32,997 bases of DNA from Candidatus Parcubacteria bacterium (lineage in GTDB: Bacteria; Patescibacteriota; Patescibacteriia; CAIXNZ01): assembly GCA_026395755.1 (NCBI GenBank), contig JAPLYC010000023.1:1-32997 (forward strand), in the 5' to 3' direction. Shown here in pieces: positions 25,813 through 32,997 of this stretch; positions within the stretch are counted from its first letter, which is position 1; every line of letters begins with the position of its first letter. Made by a program: the position numbers and the translations under genes. Below the pieces are notes generated by a model. That model was given only the letters and a program-made list of their open reading frames with translations, made no database searches and was not told where the DNA came from.

Positions 25813-28800
25813 CTAAAAACGAATGGGAATTTCAATATCTATTCCGCCTACAGTATTATACTGCCTTAAATCATCAAAACTGATATAACCGCCCGTATTA
25901 TTATCATATATATATATTATACCAGTTATACCAGGATTTTGCTTAAAGGGGGTAACAATCCAGGTCTGTTTTGCCATAGTCTGACTGCCAGAGCCTGTTG
26001 CTGACATGGCATAAGTAAAATCACTAGAATTACTGTCTTTGGTAAATAAAACAACTGCAGTTACGCCCGGATCTGGCGTATCATAACCAGAATCACCGTT
26101 CGGCCAGGGATTATTACTGCCGCCGATCTTAAATTCCAATTTATCGCCTTCAATGACAAAAGCGGCTGATTGTAAAATGCCTGTGGGCGTTAAACCCTGA
26201 ACAACATTAATATTTTCCCAGGGCTGGCCACGGTATCTTTCGGAAGTATTTATCCACCAAGCGCCCTGAATGCCGGCGCTGGCGCCTCCCCTTTCTCTGG
26301 GCAAATCACGAAAAACCGGCTGGGAATTAAAAGCCGTACCTGTCAAATCAGCCCAGTATGTCAGATTGCCGAATTCAAAGTCAGTATTTTGTAAAATATT
26401 TAATTTGCCTTCTTTAGGCGCCAGCCAGCGCGCTGCCGGTAAAAGCGGCCCGCCCGGAGTGGCAGCGTCACGGCAATAATAGGTCTGGAAATTATAGGCA
26501 TTAATAATGGAAGATATCGGGAACTTTTCATCAATGCCCGGCCAGGGATTTTCGCACAGTAAAATGTAAACGGTAAATTCTTTTTGCGCCGAAACTGTGC
26601 TGCCCAAGGCCTGAGCTTCAATGACTAATTTGGACACGCCTTCTTTAAGAGCCGCGGCAGTGGCAAAAGTCACACCGGTATCATTTTTCACTTTATAATC
26701 ATCATCCTTAATAATATCGCCCAAAGTCATATCACAAACCCCGCCGGAACCGCAATCAGCATTTTTTGTGCAAATATCTATAGTGGCAGCACCTGATGTG
26801 CATAAGCCATAATCATTAGAAATGTTAATTGCTTTTTGCGGATCAGAAGTATCGGTTTTGGACCATTGGAAAGTGGCCTGCAATTCCTGACTGCCGTTAT
26901 ATTTGGCTATAGCTTTATATATATGCTGATTGCCTGCCTTGGCAGTATCCTGATCATAATCAGCCGCTAACTGGCAATTATTTTTGCCGGCGCAGATAAA
27001 TAAATCATTATTGCGGAGTTCTGATTGCTTAATGCCGGCAACCGGTGCTTTGCGATAAACACTGACATCAATCCAATCCACATTACAAATACCGCTTGTT
27101 GAATCACCCTGATTGCCCATGGTTGTAAATTCAAAGATATAAGCTTCCATATCGGTTCCGGCAATTTTTATTCTCTTGGGTGAATTACTATAATCCAAAA
27201 ACGCGCCGTCAATGCCGGTAATGCCCACTACTCCGCCTAAAATCGTCACGCCATAAACTTGTTCCGGATTCAAAAGACCTTTAGGCACAATGGAAACTTT
27301 GGTGGCGCCACTATTTTCAATTTCCAGCTTATAATCAGCAACCTGAGTGCAACCGGATTGAGCCGAAACATCTTTTTTTATGCCGATTAATTTCTGTACA
27401 ATATCAAAGACAAAAGCAATTGCTTTATTTATCATTCCCTGACTTTCATCATTCTTAGCAGTAATCAGGCCTGAAGGACAAATGCTCAGTAAAAAGTTAG
27501 TTTTATTAATTTTCTTTTGATCAATTATTTTATCAAAATAAATATTTATTTTAGCATTGCGGCAGACCAAAGTACTGGCGGTAGCATCTTTATCAACCGG
27601 GTTGGTTGACTCCACCTTAATCTGTTCGGCAGCCAGACAAATTTGAGGACGGATGGTATCACTGACTGTAAAATCAGCCGGCAGAGGCGGTGTAAGATTC
27701 GGTAAGTGCTGAGTATCATTTTGTAAATTATAGCTCGTAACCAAATTAATTGGACCGGTTCGGGCATCGTCAGTAATTGCAGAAGTATTTTTATCCGGTA
27801 CCTCCATGAGTGCTTTATCTCCTATCCAATCAGGCCTGCAAGTATCCGCTCCGCACGGGGCTAAAGGACAATCCTCATTTGTAGAGCATAACTCTCCCGC
27901 TTTTGTACCGCTCAGGCAAACTTTACACTGGGCATCAGCAGTACATTCCCTGGAATTCGATAAACAGCTGCCTCCGCCGGGACAATTAGCATCCGTAGCA
28001 CATAGTTTTGTAGCATTATCGCCGCCGACACAAAATTTACCCGAGCAACTTTTATGGCACAGCCAATTTGCCGGACAAGCGTCGCCGGGCTTTAAGCCTT
28101 GCTGATGAGTCAATTTGTAAAGATTAGCAATTTCATCTCCTGACAAAATGCGGTTGTAAATCAAGGCCTGATCTATTTGGCCGCCAAAATTTCTATACCA
28201 TTCCGGATTCCCATATGTTTGACCAAGTGTTGAGATCGATGTCTTGGTTTCAGAAAATTTTACTACCCGGCTAATATCTGAGTCTAAAACACCATTAATA
28301 TAAATTTGAATGCCTGAATTTTCTACTGCAACTATGGCAATTTCACTCCATTCTCCAGACTTGATTGTATTGGCTGAAAATATCCAGTTTAGGTTACCAG
28401 GCGTGTAAATACCTATTTTCCCATCATTGCCATTAATTACTAATATCTCAAGAGCTCCAAAATGTATACCAAGGGTATCTAATCTATTTGCATCAGCGCC
28501 GGTAGGAGCAGTCCACTTTATTTTGGCAACAAAAGTCATTTTTCCGCCTTCTTTGCCATAATTATTATATAAATCAGGGTCATTCAAATTGCCGAGATCA
28601 ACATAATCATTTGTACCGTCAAGAGATAAAACACCGTCAGAAACACTGGCTCCGCTAGTTAAAATCCCGTCGTAATTATGTCCGGAAAGATCCTTTACCT
28701 GCCCATCTTCTTCAAAAATATAACCGGCTAAAAGTCCGACTTTATTCTCAGCAGGCAATGCAATCAGCTTATCACCCTGGAAAAAAACCTTGCCCTGGTC

Positions 28801-31800
28801 ACAGCCAAAATAACAGCCGGTCAAAGTCGTCCAGGTGCCGATCTTGCCGTCAGTCGGAGTAAAATCAGTAATATAAGGCGTGCAAAAGCCGTTAACACAT
28901 TTACTGGTGTCTGCGCCGCAAGCCAGACAATCGCTGTCAGCGTTGCAAGCCGGTCCTATGACTGGTGAGCTACAGCCATCAGTATTGAATCTGCAGTTAT
29001 TATATCCGATCGGATTTTGCGGCGGATAACAAGCTAAAGTCCCTAGCGCGCGCCCAAAATCATTACAGGTCTTTCCGTTCAGTTCCTCGCTAGAACAAGT
29101 ACCATCAGCGCCGCAATCGCATTCTTCATTGACATTGAGCTCGTCATTGCCGCAGGTTTTTTCCAAAAGCAGTTCGCAATTCAGACCATCCGCATCGCAA
29201 ACAAGAAGTTGACATTCGGAACACTCAAAAGTACAGGCCTGAGTGCAGGCAATATCGCCTTGGCAGCTGCCGCCCACGCCGCATTCTGAATTGGCCGTAC
29301 AAGGAATATCCGGCGTTGTGCCGCCAACACAGATCTTTGTACTGGAGCACTGGTCAGCGGATGAACATGGTTCACCTTGTTTATCTCCGCTGGCGCAAAT
29401 CTTGTCATTAGGATAGCCAGCCTGACTGCAAGTCAGACCGGGCGGGAAAGTGGTTGTATCGCATTGTTCGTGATAAAATGACGTCGTATTTACACTATAA
29501 AACTCCTCAATTTTATTATTGCCGCATAAGTTCTTAATCGTTTTACAGTTAGAACCTATACATAACGACAAATTACAACCAGTGTTACATTCGGCATAAC
29601 AGCTAGAGATTTCATCATCAGGATAAAGCGGTGAAAATAATTCCGTGCAAATTTTTGTTAATTCCGTCGGAGAAATTGTCGGCATTAAACTGCCGTCGCA
29701 CATCTCGCCTTTATCAGGCTCGATTTTCTGGTTGCCGCAGAAACCGAAGGTAACTTCAAACTGCTTCTCACCGCTTTGCTGTTCACCCTTAGTGACTGAA
29801 ACTTTATTTAAGGCTGTTTCAGCCCCAGTGCCAAAACCGGCCGCGTTATCAGGCACGCTGAAACAAATATTTTTATCATCCCAGCCGTTTTGCGGACAAC
29901 TTGGCCAAATCGCTTTTTTCACAAAAGATTTAATTATAGAAATATAGCTTGCGCCGTTTAGATTCAGATCATACACATTAGAATTAGCAAAATCAATAAA
30001 TGGCTCCCCTGCATTATAAATATGGTTGCCTTCTGTGCCTGCTGAGCCATTAAAATCATCGCCCGCAGGATCAGGTATATTTATTGGATCATAACCCGTT
30101 TCTTCACTATTAGACTTACCATCTTCGCCATAATCCAAAAACGGTTCTCTTATAGTAGCGTCTGTCGGTTCAAAAGTAACATAATCCCCATCAGCTCCGG
30201 TAGCTGGCGCAGACCCGAAATTTTCACCGTAAATCCTGACATTTATTTTGCGGTTGCCGTAATTAGGAATCAACTTGCAAATCTGCGGACCCAAAGGATC
30301 GGTATTCACTGTAAAAATAGGACTTGTCTTCGGAGTCCCATCCGGATTATTCGGAAGATCATTACTGGTATCTATTAATCCCTGAGCAGTAATCAATTTA
30401 ATTGCGCCGGTTAGCGCGTCATCAGCCAAATTAGAAAGTGTACGGCGATTAGGCACTTCCACGGTCACTTCATCATAACCGCCGGTAGTGGAGCAATTCC
30501 AGTTTGGCCAGCAAGCCGGATCAGCCAGTTCCAGCCCCTTTGCCCCTGAGGCAACTTGCGCTATTTCTTGGCTGGATAAAGCCCTGTTGTAAATGAAAAA
30601 GTCATCAAGCTGGCCAACAAATTTAGAATACTGATTACCAAGCTGAGTATCGCCATTCCAGTTGTATAATTTAAGTTCGGGCAAGGGAACATCATCAGTC
30701 AGCTTGCCGTTTATATAAATTTTATAACCAATTCCCGCTTCCATAACAAAGGCAATATTATTCCATTCAGCGCGCCTGATCTGGCCTACAGAGTAAGCAT
30801 ACCTATCACCACTGCTGGTTTTAATATATGCAACTAATGTAGTCTGATCTGCGGTGGTTGGATATATCGTGAAAAAAATAGTACCGCTGAGACAATAGGT
30901 TAAACCAATAAGATTTGTACCCGCAAAACTATCAGCTTTTACCTTTAAAAGTAAAGTCATTTTTCCGTTGTCAGCGCTGCCAAAATATTGAGCTTGATTC
31001 AGCCTGTTATCTAAATCCATATAACCCGTAAGTGTAACATTCAAGACTCCATTACTAATCGTAGCATCATTCTTCAATTCGCTGCTGATATCGGGATTAC
31101 TTAAAGAACTCCTAAATAACCCCTTATTGTCCGTTGAATTAAAAGTATACCCTGCGACTAAGCCATTAGTCGGTATCTGATCGGTTGAAAGACCGCCGTT
31201 AAAATAAACCTGACCCGGCTGACAACCAAAATGACAGCCGCTGATAGTCATCCAGGTGCCGACTGCTCCTTTCAAAGGAGAAAAAGACCTGATTTCCGGA
31301 GTACAAAGCCCGTTTTCGCAGCGACTGCGAGTACACATAACGCCTTGCTGACAATCAGTATCAGAACGACAAAATCCGGTAATCGATGCCTGACATTTAT
31401 CATAACGGTAAAGGCGATTATGATGAGGAACAGACGGATCATCATATGGCACGACTTTCCTATAATAATCTATCGTAGAAGCACCCCATCCAGCGCTGTA
31501 AAGCGGATAATCATTACGATTGGTGCCAAACCAGTATTTTTGATTTTTCCAGTCATAAGCACCCTGCTGTTCACCCGTATACCAGGCAAAATTAGTATAA
31601 GCGCCCACCCACTCTCCTTTGCTCCAATCAAGGATGCTTACTGAATTAACATAAAAATTATAAAAATACTGTTCATCGGCTATGCCCTGCGGATAAGATG
31701 CGTGGAAAAAATTGAACCAATTCGGCAGGGTAGAATTTGGCTCGGCATTTTTAACAGATACTAAGCCTACCTGTTTCCAATCATTATTTAATACTTGGAT

Positions 31801-32997
31801 CGTCATGCCCGAGGCGTTATCGTTATAGCCAATAACCAAAATATTACTGCCGGTATATTTTATAACCATACGGTTATCGTAATAAGACCAATATGTATTA
31901 ACTGTCGTGGGCCAGCTCGTGCTCCAATAAACGATCAAGCCCTGGGGGATTTCTTGCATATCCCAGACATAGGTACTGTCAGCTTCATTAAATTTTATCT
32001 TGGCAATGCCCCACCAGTTTTTCTTATAATCCTTGTGTGTCGTAGGCAGCCAGGTTCTCCACAATATATGATTTTGAAAACCGACATAAAAGCCGTTAGG
32101 AGTATAAATCAAGGAATTAGTCGGCATCGGAGCTGTGAGGAACTGATCACCCGGTGTCGGATCATCGGGATAATTAACAATATACTGGCCTGATGCGTTT
32201 TGCTGATATTGATATTTTTTATAGACCCGCCCCAATTCCGTGCCATTGTAACCTGAACCGATTTTCCAGATTGTCATCTCGTTATCTTCAGGCAATTTGC
32301 CATAAAACGTATACCCGGAATGAGAGGTATTATTATACATGGTATATAAATAAGTGCCGTCAGAGGCTAAAGCGCCCATATTAAGATCGGAAAATTCTGT
32401 TTTCGAGCCATTATCAGCATTGCCGGCTCGGGTAAATGTTTCTACGGGGAAACCCTTTTCTCTGGCTTCCAAAGTGCCATAATATCCGCTTGAGCAGATA
32501 TTCAGTATCTGCAAAGGCAGAGAATTACTTGGCGCATCTTTATATATAATGTCGTATTTATTGCTCGGACACCAGCTGGCAATGGCAAAGCCTACGCATT
32601 TTCTGCCTGCTTCCACTTTCTTATTAACCAAAACCTGTCCGCTTACGGCGCTGACGGGAATCGTGGAAATAATCCCTGAATCCGTCCAATTGGCCAAGTC
32701 AGTAATAACAGCATTTTGCCTTTCATTAAAAACCAGATTATTTTGTCCCTGAACAGCATCAAAACGCACACCAATTGCCTTGATTGGGTCAGTAGGACTG
32801 CCGTTAGGCTTAGGAGCGCCTGATAGATCCTGCAGAGCGCATAAACCGGCGCCGAGCGGATTATTGTTAACCTTAAATGTTTTTTCATTGCTGACTAAAC
32901 CCTTGCTGGTGATAATTTTCACTCCGCCTGTTTGAGCATCAGCAGGTACTTCGGCAATAATGTAATTATCAAACCAAACAGCATCAGGACAGCCGAT
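25813..32997 (-). CDS. Giant secreted modular surface protein (partial at 5' end; >2390 aa) with IPT/TIG, LamG, Cys-rich and Big_5-like domains
   Basis: Frame stays open to window edge (IGCPDAVWFDNYIIAEVPADAQTGGVKIITSKGL...), so the M at 32922 is not the true start. LamG (LLAGYIFEEDGQVKDLSGHNYDG...), IPT (ITDFTPTDGKIGTWTTLTGCYFG), Big_5-like (INIYFDKIIDQKKINKTNFLL). Confidence 0.85.
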   Translation of the reverse strand: MGCPDAVWFDNYIIAEVPADAQTGGVKIITSKGLVSNEKTFKVNNNPLGAGLCALQDLSGAPKPNGSPTDPIKAIGVRFDAVQGQNNLVFNERQNAVITDLANWTDSGIISTIPVSAVSGQVLVNKKVEAGRKCVGFAIASWCPSNKYDIIYKDAPSNSLPLQILNICSSGYYGTLEAREKGFPVETFTRAGNADNGSKTEFSDLNMGALASDGTYLYTMYNNTSHSGYTFYGKLPEDNEMTIWKIGSGYNGTELGRVYKKYQYQQNASGQYIVNYPDDPTPGDQFLTAPMPTNSLIYTPNGFYVGFQNHILWRTWLPTTHKDYKKNWWGIAKIKFNEADSTYVWDMQEIPQGLIVYWSTSWPTTVNTYWSYYDNRMVIKYTGSNILVIGYNDNASGMTIQVLNNDWKQVGLVSVKNAEPNSTLPNWFNFFHASYPQGIADEQYFYNFYVNSVSILDWSKGEWVGAYTNFAWYTGEQQGAYDWKNQKYWFGTNRNDYPLYSAGWGASTIDYYRKVVPYDDPSVPHHNRLYRYDKCQASITGFCRSDTDCQQGVMCTRSRCENGLCTPEIRSFSPLKGAVGTWMTISGCHFGCQPGQVYFNGGLSTDQIPTNGLVAGYTFNSTDNKGLFRSSLSNPDISSELKNDATISNGVLNVTLTGYMDLDNRLNQAQYFGSADNGKMTLLLKVKADSFAGTNLIGLTYCLSGTIFFTIYPTTADQTTLVAYIKTSSGDRYAYSVGQIRRAEWNNIAFVMEAGIGYKIYINGKLTDDVPLPELKLYNWNGDTQLGNQYSKFVGQLDDFFIYNRALSSQEIAQVASGAKGLELADPACWPNWNCSTTGGYDEVTVEVPNRRTLSNLADDALTGAIKLITAQGLIDTSNDLPNNPDGTPKTSPIFTVNTDPLGPQICKLIPNYGNRKINVRIYGENFGSAPATGADGDYVTFEPTDATIREPFLDYGEDGKSNSEETGYDPINIPDPAGDDFNGSAGTEGNHIYNAGEPFIDFANSNVYDLNLNGASYISIIKSFVKKAIWPSCPQNGWDDKNICFSVPDNAAGFGTGAETALNKVSVTKGEQQSGEKQFEVTFGFCGNQKIEPDKGEMCDGSLMPTISPTELTKICTELFSPLYPDDEISSCYAECNTGCNLSLCIGSNCKTIKNLCGNNKIEEFYSVNTTSFYHEQCDTTTFPPGLTCSQAGYPNDKICASGDKQGEPCSSADQCSSTKICVGGTTPDIPCTANSECGVGGSCQGDIACTQACTFECSECQLLVCDADGLNCELLLEKTCGNDELNVNEECDCGADGTCSSEELNGKTCNDFGRALGTLACYPPQNPIGYNNCRFNTDGCSSPVIGPACNADSDCLACGADTSKCVNGFCTPYITDFTPTDGKIGTWTTLTGCYFGCDQGKVFFQGDKLIALPAENKVGLLAGYIFEEDGQVKDLSGHNYDGILTSGASVSDGVLSLDGTNDYVDLGNLNDPDLYNNYGKEGGKMTFVAKIKWTAPTGADANRLDTLGIHFGALEILVINGNDGKIGIYTPGNLNWIFSANTIKSGEWSEIAIVAVENSGIQIYINGVLDSDISRVVKFSETKTSISTLGQTYGNPEWYRNFGGQIDQALIYNRILSGDEIANLYKLTHQQGLKPGDACPANWLCHKSCSGKFCVGGDNATKLCATDANCPGGGSCLSNSRECTADAQCKVCLSGTKAGELCSTNEDCPLAPCGADTCRPDWIGDKALMEVPDKNTSAITDDARTGPINLVTSYNLQNDTQHLPNLTPPLPADFTVSDTIRPQICLAAEQIKVESTNPVDKDATASTLVCRNAKINIYFDKIIDQKKINKTNFLLSICPSGLITAKNDESQGMINKAIAFVFDIVQKLIGIKKDVSAQSGCTQVADYKLEIENSGATKVSIVPKGLLNPEQVYGVTILGGVVGITGIDGAFLDYSNSPKRIKIAGTDMEAYIFEFTTMGNQGDSTSGICNVDWIDVSVYRKAPVAGIKQSELRNNDLFICAGKNNCQLAADYDQDTAKAGNQHIYKAIAKYNGSQELQATFQWSKTDTSDPQKAINISNDYGLCTSGAATIDICTKNADCGSGGVCDMTLGDIIKDDDYKVKNDTGVTFATAAALKEGVSKLVIEAQALGSTVSAQKEFTVYILLCENPWPGIDEKFPISSIINAYNFQTYYCRDAATPGGPLLPAARWLAPKEGKLNILQNTDFEFGNLTYWADLTGTAFNSQPVFRDLPRERGGASAGIQGAWWINTSERYRGQPWENINVVQGLTPTGILQSAAFVIEGDKLEFKIGGSNNPWPNGDSGYDTPDPGVTAVVLFTKDSNSSDFTYAMSATGSGSQTMAKQTWIVTPFKQNPGITGIIYIYDNNTGGYISFDDLRQYNTVGGIDIEIPIRF

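Noticed and set aside
27806-28105. Plus-strand 99-aa ORF (MSALSPIQSGLQVSAPHGAKGQ...)
   Set aside because: Lies entirely antisense to a well-supported giant coding frame; Cys-rich codon composition produces long antisense ORFs. The same applies to the other plus-strand ORFs overlapping minus-strand genes.
1-32997. CRISPR arrays, transposase genes, prophage, rRNA or tRNA genes
   Set aside because: No regularly spaced direct repeats with unique spacers, no transposase/integrase motifs and no rRNA/tRNA signatures were seen.

Overview
This 33 kb window comes from what looks like a Candidatus Patescibacteria (CPR/Parcubacteria-like) genome, an inference from gene content and style. Every supported gene lies on the minus strand. 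In transcription order (right to left) it contains: three giant secreted Cys-rich modular proteins (IPT/TIG, LamG, Cys-rich CGDG..E.CD repeats, DUF1566, DUF2341-like); two membrane proteins with strictly alternating Asn-X linkers and thrombospondin-3-like Ca-binding repeats; ybeY, dgkA-like, ftsA, ftsZ; an anaerobic ribonucleotide reductase locus (nrdR, nrdD, nrdG); an MGMT-like protein; an HtrA-like protease; prfB; a GalE-like epimerase; a GT2 glycosyltransferase; a DUF2304-like protein; rsmA; and surface/secretion-type proteins. The most interesting signal is in the nrd locus. The 680-aa NrdD ORF stops right after its zinc-binding tail and lacks the C-terminal glycyl-radical motif. That motif (CEVYSRIVGYIRPVNQWNKGKRAEF) is instead encoded by a separate 46-aa ORF about 200 nt downstream in another frame. 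The small ORF has its own Shine-Dalgarno, a candidate promoter and a strongly structured leader, and is followed by a candidate structured RNA/terminator before nrdG. Other notable signals are tandem NrdR-box-like palindromes upstream of nrdR, several palindromic or heptamer-based intergenic repeats, and an undescribed internal repeat domain in the 1788-aa surface protein.
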